A DNA stretch of 61,530 nucleotides from Bacteroidia bacterium (GCA_039924845.1 JBDTAC010000077.1:1-61530), one strand, 5' to 3'. Counted from the first letter of the stretch, positions 50,619-61,084 are shown. A program made the numbers and translations. Notes: generated from the sequence alone by a model not told the origin.

Positions 50619-51137
50619 ATGAAAAAAATATTTTCTATTCATCTTCGAAAAAATATTTTTGCGAGCAGCATTTTAATCGCTTTTTTCGCAACCTCTTTTT
50701 CGCCTTTAAAAGCACAAAACCAAAGTAACGATGCGCCCGCTCAAACTAAAAAACAAAAAGTAGAAGCAATGAAAATTGCGTTTATCACCGATAAATTAGC
50801 GCTCACTCCGCAAGAGGCGCAGGTTTTTTGGCCCGTTTACAATCAGTACGAAGCGGACTTGGGAACGCTCCGTAAAAATCATCGAAAAAATATGGCGCAA
50901 GCCAAAGAGGAAGGAGTAGATAATATGTCGGATAAAGATTTGGAAACATTGGTAGATGGCGAAATTATTTACCGTCAGCAAGAATTGGATGTGGTGAAAG
51001 AATACCTCGCAAAATTCAAAGCTGTTTTACCCATAAAGAAAGTGGCAAAATTTTACGAAGCCGAAGAACAATTTAAAGTATATCTGATTAATCAGCTAAA
51101 AAACCGCAACCAAGAAGGAGGAGCGAGACAACAATAA
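50619..51137 (+). CDS. Spy/CpxP-like periplasmic protein
   Basis: A 172-residue exported protein with a signal peptide (HLRKNIFASSILIAFFATSF, cut after SPLKAQ). The mature part is helical and charged: EAMKIAFITDKLALTPQEAQ, FWPVYNQYEADLGTLRKNH, then a coiled-coil-like end. LTPxEAxxFWPxY is the mark of the Bacteroidota group annotated as sensor of ECF-type sigma factors, related to Spy and CpxP chaperone-sensors. It ends the sigma gene cluster. Confidence 0.8.
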   Translation: MKKIFSIHLRKNIFASSILIAFFATSFSPLKAQNQSNDAPAQTKKQKVEAMKIAFITDKLALTPQEAQVFWPVYNQYEADLGTLRKNHRKNMAQAKEEGVDNMSDKDLETLVDGEIIYRQQELDVVKEYLAKFKAVLPIKKVAKFYEAEEQFKVYLINQLKNRNQEGGARQQ

Positions 51138-51150
51138 TTTTTTTTAGTAA

Positions 51151-51191
51151 AAAAAGGCGTTCAAAAAAATAATTTTTCAAACGCTATTTTT
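51151..51191. terminator. PE-based bidirectional terminator
   Basis: AAAAAGGCGTT, PE core (51160-51180), AACGCTATTTTT: GCGTT pairs with AACGC outside the A/T core, and an A-run and a T-run lie on opposite sides. This is the clearest example of the element built into a two-way terminator. It follows the Spy-like gene by 13 nt. Confidence 0.7.
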
Positions 51192-51203
51192 AGAACAATT
51201 TAT

Positions 51204-52726
<1,523 letters not shown>

Positions 52727-52825
52727 TATTGCTTTTATTTGAAAGTTTGCGAGCGTGGGAAGATATCGATTTCAGAATCCTAGAAATAGTTTAATTCGCG
52801 TTTTTGACTTTATTCAGAATAGCAC

Positions 52826-52846
52826 TTCAAAAAAATAATTTTTCAA
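52826..52846. repeat. PE dyad element before the hydrolase gene
   Basis: TTC, A7, TAA, T5, CAA, 29 nt upstream of the chosen start. Confidence 0.6.
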
Positions 52847-52875
52847 AACCAATTCTTTTTATTAATTTTATGCCA

Positions 52876-53610
52876 ATGAAAAATCTTTTTTTTCAAATAT
52901 GCTTTATTGCAACGTTGTTTGTCTCTACTACCACAATGGGGCAGAGGAAAATTACGTTCCTTTCCACCGACAATTTAATTGTTACTGCCGATTTATACTT
53001 AGTGAACGATACGCTGCCCTACATGGTGCTTTGCCACCAAGCTGGCTATAGCCGCGGAGAATATCAAGAAACTGCCAAAAAATTTAGTCGGCTTGGATAT
53101 AATTGTATTGCTGTTGATTTGCGTTCTGGTAAAGAAGTTAATGGAGAAATTGATGAAACCGCAAATCTGGCAGAAGCCAAACGAATGCCCACCGATTTTA
53201 TGAGTGCAGAAAAAGATATTTTGGGCGCCATCAATTACGCTTTCAACCAAAATGGAAAAAGAGTATTGTTGGTTGGAAGTTCTTATTCTGCGTCCTTGGC
53301 TTTAATGATTGCTGTTACTAACGAAAAAGTAAAGGCTGTGATGGCGTTTAGTCCGGGCGAATATTTAAAAAATGTGAACGTGAAAGTCGCAATAAAAAAC
53401 TTAGACAAAGCTGTTTTTATTGCGTCTACGCGCGAAGAAGCTCCGAAAGTAGCCGAATTAGCGAAAGATATCGTGTCCAAACATAAAATTGTTTTTGCTC
53501 CCGCTACAGTTGGCGAACATGGCTCTAAAGCATTGTGGGTAGAAGATCCCAGCTATCACGAATATTGGTTAGCCATTTTAATGTTTATGCGCCAAGTCCC
53601 TAAAAATTAA
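52876..53610 (+). CDS. Secreted alpha/beta hydrolase
   Basis: A 244-residue protein with a signal peptide (KNLFFQICFIATLFVSTTTM). The mature part is an alpha/beta-hydrolase of the dienelactone-hydrolase/esterase type: MVLCHQAGYSRGEY (oxyanion strand), the nucleophile elbow LVGSSYSASLAL with Ser in GxSxS, and the late His in VGEHGSKALW. Substrate unknown. The frame is open to 52804, but the extra residues come from the PE element; I use the ATG at 52876, with 52870 also possible. Its stop TAA lies in a TTAA-type PE core at 53600-53619. Confidence 0.75.
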   Translation: MKNLFFQICFIATLFVSTTTMGQRKITFLSTDNLIVTADLYLVNDTLPYMVLCHQAGYSRGEYQETAKKFSRLGYNCIAVDLRSGKEVNGEIDETANLAEAKRMPTDFMSAEKDILGAINYAFNQNGKRVLLVGSSYSASLALMIAVTNEKVKAVMAFSPGEYLKNVNVKVAIKNLDKAVFIASTREEAPKVAELAKDIVSKHKIVFAPATVGEHGSKALWVEDPSYHEYWLAILMFMRQVPKN

Positions 53611-53619
53611 TTTTTTCAA
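53600..53619. repeat. PE-type element carrying the hydrolase stop codon
   Basis: CT, A5, TTAA, T6, CAAC. The TAA at 53608-53610 is the stop codon. Confidence 0.5.
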
Positions 53620-53642
53620 CCTCCAAATTTCTCCTAAATTTA

Positions 53643-53674
53643 TTTGAAATAATGCGCAGAGGTTAATATCTTTA
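53643..53674 (+). promoter_or_regulatory. Promoter of the small gene-pyk operon
   Basis: TTTG (53643-53646), 20-nt spacer, TATCTTTA (53667-53674). One mismatch in the last base of the -7 box. The start codon is 13 nt further. Confidence 0.55.
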
Positions 53675-53687
53675 CGTTTTTTACGAA

Positions 53688-54161
53688 TTGAAAAAATTTA
53701 AACTCGACATACAATACGATTACGATTTTGCGCTTATCGGAATTTGCAGCACCGAGAAAGAACATCGTATTTGCTGGTTGTTGAACGCAAAACTTGGAAT
53801 GGAACTTCAAAAAGCAGAAAATTTATGCCTCAAAAACACTGAAATAAATTTTGCAGAATTTTCGATGTACGCATTTACAAACAGCGATGAATGTTCTGAA
53901 TATTATTTATTGAGAAATGAAGGAACACGTGTTAAGCCCTCTGAAATCAATCTTTCATACCAAATTAGCATTCCGACAAAAGAGCCTTTAAAAGAATGGT
54001 TAATTCTGGAAGAAAAACAATGTGATTATTTTTTATTACTGAAAAGCGAATCGTCGAATACTGAAAAAATACTTTCCAAATTATTGGAAATTCCGGCAGT
54101 TATTACGGCGTACAGTATTGATCCGACAAAATTAAAATCAAAACAAAATTTATTATTTTAG
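53688..54161 (+). CDS. Small protein upstream of pyruvate kinase (IPExxxVDY-like family)
   Basis: A 157-residue soluble protein with a TTG start (53688). It begins KKFKLDIQYDYDFALIGICS and ends EIPAVITAYSIDPTKLKSKQ. Length, position 2 nt upstream of pyk and the C-terminal IP-xxx-A/V-Y/D segment fit the uncharacterised Bacteroidota proteins called IPExxxVDY; here the motif is only partly kept (IPAVITAY). Function unknown. Tight spacing implies cotranscription with pyk. Confidence 0.65.
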   Translation: MKKFKLDIQYDYDFALIGICSTEKEHRICWLLNAKLGMELQKAENLCLKNTEINFAEFSMYAFTNSDECSEYYLLRNEGTRVKPSEINLSYQISIPTKEPLKEWLILEEKQCDYFLLLKSESSNTEKILSKLLEIPAVITAYSIDPTKLKSKQNLLF

Positions 54162-54163
54162 AA

Positions 54164-55588
54164 ATGTTAAACAACAAAACAAAAATTATTGCAACGATTG
54201 GTCCCGCTACGGAATCAAAAGAAATGCTGGAAAAAATTATTGCTGCGGGCGTAAATATTTGCCGCATTAATTTCTCTCATGGCTCATACGATGTGGTCAA
54301 AAAAATTATTTTAAACGTCCGTGAAATTAACAAAGAACAAAGTAGACATATTGGAATTTTAGCCGATTTACAAGGACCGAAATTACGCATCGGCGATGTA
54401 GAAAATAATAGCGTGGAAATTATTTCTGGAAACGAAATTACCATTACTACCAAGGAATGTATCGGTACTGCAGAAAAAATTTACATCACGTATCCGCAGT
54501 TTCCGAAAGACGTTGCTGTGGGTGATAATGTGTTGATTGACGATGGAAAATTATTGCTGAAAGTGTTAGCGACCAATCGTGAAAACGAAGTAAAAGCAAA
54601 AATTATTTTTGGCGGAAAATTATCATCCAAAAAAGGAGTGAATCTGCCGAATACAAAAATTTCTTTGCCTTGCTTAACTGAAAAAGACATCAGCGATTTG
54701 CATTTCGCGTTGGAAAATGATGTGGAATGGATTGGCTTGTCGTTTGTGCGCTCCGCCAATGATATTGTGGATTTGAAAAATCTCATCAAAAAAAATAATA
54801 AAAATGCGCGCGTCATCGCGAAAATAGAAAAACCAGAAGCCATCAACGAAATTGATGCTATCATTGATTTAGCGGACGGAATTATGGTGGCACGTGGCGA
54901 TTTAGGCGTAGAAATGCCGATGGAACAAGTACCGATGATCCAGAAAATGTTGGTGCATAAATGTATTAAAGCATCGAAACCCGTTATCATCGCGACGCAA
55001 ATGATGGAGAGCATGATTTTAAATTCTTCGCCAACACGTGCCGAAGTAAACGACGTAGCGAATGCCGTGATGGATGGCGCGGATGCAGTGATGTTGAGCG
55101 CGGAAACGTCTGTCGGAATATATCCTGTAAATGTGATCGAACACATGCACCGCATCGTGAAAAGAGTGGAACAGGAAGACAGTATTTACAATCGTGAACA
55201 CGCACCGATGCTGAAAACACAAACATTTGTGTCGGATTCGATTTGCTACAACGCTTGCGTAATGGCGCAACAAGCGGATGTGAGCGCAATTATTTCCATG
55301 ACGAATTCTGGATATACCGCGTTTCGAATTTCGAGCCATCGCCCAAAGGCAGCTATTTATATTTTTACGGATAATCGCCCTTTGCTTACTTCGCTGAGTT
55401 TAGTTTGGGGCGTGCTTGGTTTTTATTACGATAAATACGAGAGTACCGACAAAACCATCACTGATTTAAAATTATATTTGAAAGAAAATAATTTTGTAAA
55501 AAAAGACGATTTAGTGATTAATATTGCCAGTATTCCGATGAAAGAAAAAGGTAGAACGAATATGTTGAAGTTGAGTTATATCAGTTAA
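54164..55588 (+). CDS. pyk: Pyruvate kinase
   Basis: Converts phosphoenolpyruvate and ADP to pyruvate and ATP. The 474-residue protein has TKIIATIGPATESKEMLEKI, RINFSHGSYD, ADLQGPKLRIGD, IAKIEKPEAINEIDAII (catalytic Lys), MVARGDLGVEMP and DGADAVMLSAETSVG. Full length with the allosteric C-terminal domain. Confidence 0.96.
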   Translation: MLNNKTKIIATIGPATESKEMLEKIIAAGVNICRINFSHGSYDVVKKIILNVREINKEQSRHIGILADLQGPKLRIGDVENNSVEIISGNEITITTKECIGTAEKIYITYPQFPKDVAVGDNVLIDDGKLLLKVLATNRENEVKAKIIFGGKLSSKKGVNLPNTKISLPCLTEKDISDLHFALENDVEWIGLSFVRSANDIVDLKNLIKKNNKNARVIAKIEKPEAINEIDAIIDLADGIMVARGDLGVEMPMEQVPMIQKMLVHKCIKASKPVIIATQMMESMILNSSPTRAEVNDVANAVMDGADAVMLSAETSVGIYPVNVIEHMHRIVKRVEQEDSIYNREHAPMLKTQTFVSDSICYNACVMAQQADVSAIISMTNSGYTAFRISSHRPKAAIYIFTDNRPLLTSLSLVWGVLGFYYDKYESTDKTITDLKLYLKENNFVKKDDLVINIASIPMKEKGRTNMLKLSYIS

Positions 55589-55593
55589 TCTGT

Positions 55594-55613
55594 TTGAAAA
55601 AATAATTTTTCAA
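55594..55613. repeat. PE dyad element after pyk, probable terminator
   Basis: TTG, A6, TAA, T5, CAA, a symmetric copy, 5 nt after the pyk stop. A second copy follows 28 nt later. Confidence 0.65.
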
Positions 55614-55641
55614 CCCCCAATTTTAATCGAAAAAATAACGC

Positions 55642-55662
55642 ATCAAAAAAATAATTTTTTAA
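55642..55662. repeat. PE dyad element before the M42 gene
   Basis: ATC, A7, TAA, T6, AA, 12 nt before the start codon. Confidence 0.55.
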
Positions 55663-55674
55663 CTCCTAAAAACT

Positions 55675-56721
55675 ATGTCGATAAACATAAAATTACTGAA
55701 AACAATTTGTGAAACTACTGGTGCGCCAGGACATGAACAACGCGTGAGAGAGCTTGTTCTGAAAGAAATAAAAAATCACGTGGACAGCGTAAGTATTGAT
55801 AACATGGGCAATGTGGTGGCTTTCCGAAAAGGTAAAAAAAATAAAAAAGTGATGATTGCTGCGCACATGGACGAAATCGGGTTCATTGTTACGCACATTG
55901 ATGATCAAGGATTTTTGCGTTTCATCCCGCTTGGCGGATTTGACCCGAAAACATTAACGGCACAGCGCGTTATCGTACACGGAAAAAAAGATGTGATTGG
56001 CGTAATGGGAAGCAAACCCATCCACGTAATGACAGCGGAAGAACGCTCTAAAATAGTGCCTTTAAGCGATTATTTTATTGATCTCGGAATGCCGAAAAAA
56101 GAAGTTGAAAAAATTATTAAAATTGGCGATACCGTTACGCGTCAGCGCGAATTAATTGAAATGGGAAATTGCGTAAATTGTAAATCGTTAGACAACCGCG
56201 TTTCTGTTTTTATTTTGATTGAAATGCTGAAAGAATTAAAAAATCCGCCGTACGATGTGTACGCCGTTTTTACGGTTCAAGAAGAAGTTGGTATTCGCGG
56301 CGCCAATGTTTCCGCACTTAAAATACAACCTGATTTTGGTTTCGGATTAGATACCACTATTGCATTTGATGTTCCGGGTGCACAAGCACACGAAAAAATA
56401 ACTGTTCTGGGAAATGGAACCGGAATTAAAATTATGGATTCATCTACTATTTGTGATTATCGAATGGTGGAATTCATGAAAAAGACAGCCATCAAAAATA
56501 AAATAAAATGGCAACCAGAAATTTTACCAGCAGGTGGAACAGACACCGCAGGCATCCAACGCATGACAGCTGGCGGATCTATTGCAGGAGCGGTTTCTAT
56601 TCCAACGCGACACATTCATCAAGTAATTGAAATGTGCGACAAAGACGATGTTCGTGCCAGCATCGATTTATTGAAACATTGCGTGCAAGAATTAGATACC
56701 TATGATTGGAGTTTCAAATAA
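55675..56721 (+). CDS. M42 family glutamyl/leucyl aminopeptidase
   Basis: Cytosolic dizinc aminopeptidase, usually a large tetrahedral oligomer. The 348-residue protein has the metal ligands and catalytic residues in AAHMDEIGF, KSLDNRVSVFI, VQEEVGIRGA (catalytic Glu-Glu), DTTIAFDVPG and the late His in RHIHQVIEMCD. Typical length. Stand-alone between two PE elements on each side. Confidence 0.92.
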   Translation: MSINIKLLKTICETTGAPGHEQRVRELVLKEIKNHVDSVSIDNMGNVVAFRKGKKNKKVMIAAHMDEIGFIVTHIDDQGFLRFIPLGGFDPKTLTAQRVIVHGKKDVIGVMGSKPIHVMTAEERSKIVPLSDYFIDLGMPKKEVEKIIKIGDTVTRQRELIEMGNCVNCKSLDNRVSVFILIEMLKELKNPPYDVYAVFTVQEEVGIRGANVSALKIQPDFGFGLDTTIAFDVPGAQAHEKITVLGNGTGIKIMDSSTICDYRMVEFMKKTAIKNKIKWQPEILPAGGTDTAGIQRMTAGGSIAGAVSIPTRHIHQVIEMCDKDDVRASIDLLKHCVQELDTYDWSFK

Positions 56722-56727
56722 AAGCGT

Positions 56728-56747
56728 TTGAAAAATTAATTTTTCGG
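56728..56747. repeat. PE-type element after the M42 gene
   Basis: TTG, A5, TTAA, T5, CGG. Confidence 0.5.
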
Positions 56748-56788
56748 AGACGAAATTCTTCTTCAAAAGCTGTACTTTTGAAAACACA

Positions 56789-56808
56789 ATCAAAAAAATA
56801 TTTTTTCG
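56789..56808. repeat. PE dyad element abutting the helicase start codon
   Basis: ATC, A7, TA, T6, CGG; one base separates it from the ATG at 56810. Confidence 0.55.
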
Positions 56809-56809
56809 G

Positions 56810-59104
56810 ATGGATTATTTGAACGAGCTGAACGAGCCGCAACGTCAGGCAGTGGAATGCACAGAAGGTCCGGTAATGATTATTGCCGGAGCTGGTTCTG
56901 GAAAAACGCGCGTACTGACGTATCGCATTGCACACTTGATTCAAAAAGGCGTTGATCCTTTCCAAATTTTATCACTTACGTTTACCAATAAAGCTGCACG
57001 TGCTATGAAAGAACGTGTTGCAAAAATTGTAGGCAACGATGCGAAAAATTTATGGATGGGAACTTTCCATTCCGTGTTTGCAAAAATATTGCGCGCAGAA
57101 GCTACAAAATTAGGTTATCCAAATAATTTCACGATTTACGATACCGAAGATTCGAAAGGATTAATCAAAGATATTTTAAAGGAACAGGGTTTGGATGAGA
57201 AGATTTACAAGGCTTCTACCGTTTTGTCTCGCATTTCGGATGCGAAAAACAAATTGATTTCTGCAGCAGCGTACAATGCCAATCCGCAAACGCTGAACGA
57301 TGATAAAATGGCAGCAAAACCGAAAATGGGTTTGGTGTATGAATTATATTCCAAACGCTGTTTTAAAGCAGGTGCAATGGATTTTGACGATTTGCTTTTT
57401 AAAACAAATGTGTTGCTGCGCGATTTCCCAGAAGTGTTGCACAAATATCAACACAAGTTTAAATATATTATGGTGGATGAGTATCAAGACACGAATTTTT
57501 CGCAATACGTAATTGTGAAACAATTGGCGGCTTTGAACGAAAATATTTGTGTGGTTGGAGATGACGCACAAAGCATATACGCTTTTCGCGGAGCCAATAT
57601 TCAGAACATTTTAAACTTCGAAAAAGATTATCCGGATTTACACACGTATAAACTCGAACAAAATTATCGCTCTACGCAAAACATTGTAAACGCTGCAAAT
57701 ACTGTGATTGAAAAGAATGAAGTGAAGTTGAAAAAAGAAGTGTGGACAAGTAACGATACAGGCGAAAAAATTAAAGTGATGCGCGCCATGTCGGACAACG
57801 AAGAAGGTCAAATTGTGGCGCATTCCATCTTCGAAACAAAAATGAATAATCAGTCGCAGAATGCTGAATTTGCTATACTTTATCGTACTAACGCACAATC
57901 GCGTTCTATGGAAGAAGCACTGCGAAAAAAAGGAATTCCGTACCGAATTTTTGGAGGAATGTCGTTTTATCAACGCAAGGAAATAAAAGATTTATTGGCG
58001 TATTTCCGACTCAGTATTAATCCGCATGACGAAGAAGCGCTGAAAAGAATTATCAATTATCCGGCACGCGGAATTGGTACTACAACGCTCGACAAAATGG
58101 TTATTGCTGCAGGAGATAACGATGTAAGCATTTGGACGGTAATTGAAAATTTGAACGATTTTAATTTGGAATTAAATGCGGGAACACGTGAAAAAATATT
58201 CGGATTTTATACTTCGATAAAAAGTTTTTCCGCCATTCTTCCTACGCAAAATGCTTACGACAGCGGTTCGCACATCGCTTCGACATCTGGAGTTTTAAAA
58301 GATTTATATACAGATAAAACGCCTGAAGGAGTTGCGCGAAATGAAAATATTCAAGAATTATTAAATGGATTAAAAGATTTTTCGGAAGAAAAAAATGAAG
58401 CCGAAGAAATTATTTTTCGCACACTTCCCGAATTTATGGAAGACATTGCTTTGCTTACGGATGCTGATAAAAAAGAAAATCCAGAAGAAAAAGATGTTGT
58501 TTCGTTGATGACTATTCATGCTTCCAAAGGCTTGGAGTTTCCGTACGTGTATATTGTGGGCGTGGAAGAAAATTTATTTCCTTCGCAGATGTCGCTTAAT
58601 TCCAGAACGGATTTGGAAGAAGAACGCAGATTGTTTTATGTGGCGCTTACGCGAGCCGAAAAAAAAGTTTCTGTTTCGTATGCTACAACGCGCTACAAAT
58701 GGGGAAACTTAACCGGTTGCGAACCCAGTCGTTTTATTGAAGAGTTGGGCGATAAATTCGTGGAAATGCCTCCTGAAAGAACTGCGAATGCAGAAAGTCA
58801 GCAAGGATTTTTTAAAACATTTAACAGAACAAAAAATACAGCTCCTGAAAAAACTTTTTCAGCCGAACCGAAAAAGAATTTTGTGAAAGTGAATGCGGCG
58901 AAACCTGCTTCTGGTGAAATCTACGACAACAGTCATTTGAAAGATTTACAAGTGGGAATGGAAGTTTCGCACGAACGGTTTGGAAACGGAAAAGTAATTA
59001 ATATGGAAGGCGTTTTTCCGAACAACAAAGCCACTGTGTTTTTTCAAGGCGTTGGACAAAAACAATTGCTGTTGAAATTCGCGAAGCTGAAAATTTTAAA
59101 TTAA
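56810..59104 (+). CDS. UvrD/PcrA-type DNA helicase
   Basis: Superfamily 1A 3'-5' helicase for repair and removal of RecA or replication barriers. The 764-residue protein has the Q motif LNEPQRQAVE, Walker A GAGSGKTRVLTY, motif Ia LTFTNKAARAMKER, Walker B MVDEYQDTN, motif III GDDAQSIYAFRGAN, motif V VSLMTIHASKGLEF and motif VI LFYVALTRAEKK. The C-terminal 70 residues (VGMEVSHERFGNGKVINMEG) form the Tudor-like domain of PcrA. Homologues are variously named uvrD or pcrA. Confidence 0.94.
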   Translation: MDYLNELNEPQRQAVECTEGPVMIIAGAGSGKTRVLTYRIAHLIQKGVDPFQILSLTFTNKAARAMKERVAKIVGNDAKNLWMGTFHSVFAKILRAEATKLGYPNNFTIYDTEDSKGLIKDILKEQGLDEKIYKASTVLSRISDAKNKLISAAAYNANPQTLNDDKMAAKPKMGLVYELYSKRCFKAGAMDFDDLLFKTNVLLRDFPEVLHKYQHKFKYIMVDEYQDTNFSQYVIVKQLAALNENICVVGDDAQSIYAFRGANIQNILNFEKDYPDLHTYKLEQNYRSTQNIVNAANTVIEKNEVKLKKEVWTSNDTGEKIKVMRAMSDNEEGQIVAHSIFETKMNNQSQNAEFAILYRTNAQSRSMEEALRKKGIPYRIFGGMSFYQRKEIKDLLAYFRLSINPHDEEALKRIINYPARGIGTTTLDKMVIAAGDNDVSIWTVIENLNDFNLELNAGTREKIFGFYTSIKSFSAILPTQNAYDSGSHIASTSGVLKDLYTDKTPEGVARNENIQELLNGLKDFSEEKNEAEEIIFRTLPEFMEDIALLTDADKKENPEEKDVVSLMTIHASKGLEFPYVYIVGVEENLFPSQMSLNSRTDLEEERRLFYVALTRAEKKVSVSYATTRYKWGNLTGCEPSRFIEELGDKFVEMPPERTANAESQQGFFKTFNRTKNTAPEKTFSAEPKKNFVKVNAAKPASGEIYDNSHLKDLQVGMEVSHERFGNGKVINMEGVFPNNKATVFFQGVGQKQLLLKFAKLKILN

Positions 59105-59133
59105 TCGATGATTTTTGAAGCCAAAAAAGGCGC

Positions 59134-59153
59134 TTGAAAAAATAATTTTTCAA
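59134..59153. repeat. PE dyad element before the haemoglobin gene
   Basis: TTG, A6, TAA, T5, CAA, a symmetric copy, 2 nt before the start codon and 29 nt after the helicase stop, with an A-run on the left (CCAAAAAAGGCG). Confidence 0.65.
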
Positions 59154-59155
59154 AC

Positions 59156-59536
59156 ATGAAAAAAGATATACAAAATCGTAAAGATATAGAACTGCTCATC
59201 AATCATTTTTACGAAGAAGTGCGAAAGGACGAACTCATCGGATTTATTTTTAATGATATTGCAAGTGTAAATTGGGAAAAGCATTTACCCATTATGTACG
59301 ATTTCTGGGAAGGGTTATTATTCGGGAATAGCAATTACAAAGGCAATCCAATGCTCGTACATATACAGCTCGACAAAAAAATAATGTTATTACCCGAGCA
59401 TTTTGAACGCTGGAAAAAATTATTTTTTCAATCCCTCGATTCTCTTTTTCAAGGAGAAAAAACAGAAGAAACAAAATCAAAAGCCAATTCGATTGCTTCC
59501 GTAATGCTTCACAAAGTGGAAAATATGCGCGGTTGA
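59156..59536 (+). CDS. Group III truncated haemoglobin
   Basis: A 126-residue single-domain haem protein. Family marks are LINHFYEEVRKDELIGFIF, the HLP-FW segment (H43-L-P, then YDFWEGLLFG) and the proximal haem ligand H82 in LLPEHFERWKKLFF. Group III globins probably bind small ligands in redox or NO chemistry; the physiological role is open. A PE core lies inside at 59411-59431, right after the proximal His, and the TGA stop is formed by another. Confidence 0.88.
   Translation: MKKDIQNRKDIELLINHFYEEVRKDELIGFIFNDIASVNWEKHLPIMYDFWEGLLFGNSNYKGNPMLVHIQLDKKIMLLPEHFERWKKLFFQSLDSLFQGEKTEETKSKANSIASVMLHKVENMRG
59411..59431. repeat. PE dyad element inside the haemoglobin gene
   Basis: TGG, A6, TTA, T6, CAA; encodes WKKLFFQ next to the haem-ligand helix. 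Confidence 0.55.
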
Positions 59537-59552
59537 AAAATTATTTTTTCGG
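59533..59552. repeat. PE dyad element carrying the haemoglobin stop codon
   Basis: TTG, A5, TTA, T6, CGG; the TGA at 59534-59536 is the stop codon. Confidence 0.6.
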
Positions 59553-59860
59553 ACAATAAAAATCACAATCGTTTAACCCTCTTATTAATCAACAATTATA
59601 CTTCTTCGCATTTCATAGATATTTTTGCAGATTGATACAGCAAATATCCAATCATTAAGTAAAGCATAAAATACATTTAGCACGGGTGATAAAAGTCCTT
59701 TGCCTAGCGGTGTTGAAAACAGTTACCCGAAACACTATTTATAAAATGCGGAATAAAATCAACAAAATATTTTCAAACCTGCTCTCATATCAGGATGCTA
59801 TCTTTTATACTTTTTACAGAAGGTTTATCACCCGAAAACTATTTCGGTTATCTTTACGAA
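59537..59860. other. 324-nt gap before the RsmB-type gene
   Basis: Apart from the PE element at its left end and TATCTTTA (59849-59856, a -7-like box 5 nt before the start codon) I find no gene. A G+C-richer stretch at 59680-59735 (CGGGTGATAAAAGTCC, then GTTACCCG) can form a loose hairpin and could be part of a small RNA or leader, but matches no family I know. Plus-strand frames running from 59686 and 59795 lack family character. Confidence 0.4.
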
Positions 59861-61084
59861 ATGAAAAAAGAATTCCACCTAAAATTTCATACCAAACACA
59901 TTCTTGAAATTTTCGCCACACTCAAATTTATTTTTGAAGAAAAAAATTATGCTGATAAAGCCATCGAAAAAACGATGCGTGCCAATAAAAAATGGGGCGT
60001 AAAAGATCGCGCATTCGTTTCCGATACAGTGTATGATATGGTTCGCAATTGGCGTTTATTAACAACAGTAGCCGGAGTAGATAATATTGTATCGGAAAAA
60101 AATTGTTGGGATTTGTTCGGCACTTGGTTAGTGATGCGCAATTTCGAATTACCAGAAAGCGGTCGATTCCATTCCGTTCATCCTGAAAAAGTAGATTTAA
60201 AATTAAAAAAATTCGAACGCATTCGTGCGATTCGAGAATCGTTTCCGGATTGGTTGGATAAATTATGCGAAAAAGAAATAGGTGCAAAATGGACGAATAT
60301 GGCGCGGGCATTGAATAAAAAGCCCTCCATGTTTTTACGTGTCAATTTATTAAAAACAACATTAAGCGAATTACAAACATTATTGGCAGAAGAACAAGTG
60401 GAAACTTTTCCAGTAGTTTGGTCGCCGTACGCACTCGAATTAAAATTTAGTAGAAACGTTTTTCGTACCGAAGCATTTCGTCAAGGATTATTTGAAGTAC
60501 AAGATTCTGCATCGCAAATGGTAGCTGATTTTTTAGATGTAAAACCTGGAATGCGTGTGATAGATGGATGTGCAGGCACAGGAGGAAAAACAATGCACCT
60601 TTCTTCTTTCATGAAAAATAAAGGAAGAATTATTGCACTTGATACAAAAGATTGGAAATTAGCAGAACTTAAAAAAAGAGCATCGCGTGCGGGAGCAAGC
60701 ATTATTGAAGCAAAAATAATTGAATCGTCAAAAACAACAAAGCGTTTGAATGGCACTGGCGATAGAGTTTTGCTGGATGTCCCGTGTTCAGGTTTGGGAG
60801 TGTTGAGAAGAAACCCAGATAGCAAATGGAAAATAACTGCAGAAGAAATTGAGCGTGTAAAAATAGAACAAAGCGAAATTTTAGAACGTTATTCGCACAT
60901 GACGAAAGTTGGCGGGAAGATGGTATACGCGGTGTGTAGCGTGTTACCATCGGAAGGAGAAGAGCAAATAAAAAAATTTATTGCCAGAAATCCAGATTTT
61001 GAATTCATGGGAGAAAAAAGATATTCGCCTGAATTGATGAACTGCGATGGTTTTTACATGGCGCTTCTCGAACGAAAAAAATAA
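59861..61084 (+). CDS. RsmB/NOP family RNA m5C methyltransferase
   Basis: SAM-dependent cytosine-5 methyltransferase acting on rRNA or tRNA. The 407-residue protein has an N-terminal NusB-like helical part (TMRANKKWGVKDRAFVSDTV), a linker, and the catalytic domain with VIDGCAGTGGKTMHLSSFM (SAM), the motif IV catalytic-pair cysteine C309 in DVPCSGLGVLRRNPD and the motif VI cysteine C359 in YAVCSVLPSEGEEQ. I start at ATG 59861; the frame is open to 59795 but the extra 22 residues lack similarity. Its stop lies inside a PE element. Confidence 0.88.
   Translation: MKKEFHLKFHTKHILEIFATLKFIFEEKNYADKAIEKTMRANKKWGVKDRAFVSDTVYDMVRNWRLLTTVAGVDNIVSEKNCWDLFGTWLVMRNFELPESGRFHSVHPEKVDLKLKKFERIRAIRESFPDWLDKLCEKEIGAKWTNMARALNKKPSMFLRVNLLKTTLSELQTLLAEEQVETFPVVWSPYALELKFSRNVFRTEAFRQGLFEVQDSASQMVADFLDVKPGMRVIDGCAGTGGKTMHLSSFMKNKGRIIALDTKDWKLAELKKRASRAGASIIEAKIIESSKTTKRLNGTGDRVLLDVPCSGLGVLRRNPDSKWKITAEEIERVKIEQSEILERYSHMTKVGGKMVYAVCSVLPSEGEEQIKKFIARNPDFEFMGEKRYSPELMNCDGFYMALLERKK

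Noticed and set aside
52804-52875. Extended start of the hydrolase at a TTG
   Set aside because: The extra residues are encoded by the PE element and would bury the signal peptide; the ATG at 52870 or 52876 gives a normal signal.
54481-55155. 224-codon frame antisense to pyk
   Set aside because: A shadow of a strongly conserved gene; low-complexity Ser/Ile-rich translation.
59680-59735. Small RNA or riboswitch before the methyltransferase
   Set aside because: Only a loose hairpin can be drawn and no family consensus fits; mentioned in the gap entry, not called as a gene.
59686-59907. 73-codon plus frame before the methyltransferase
   Set aside because: Basic, irregular translation that runs into the methyltransferase in another frame; no family character.
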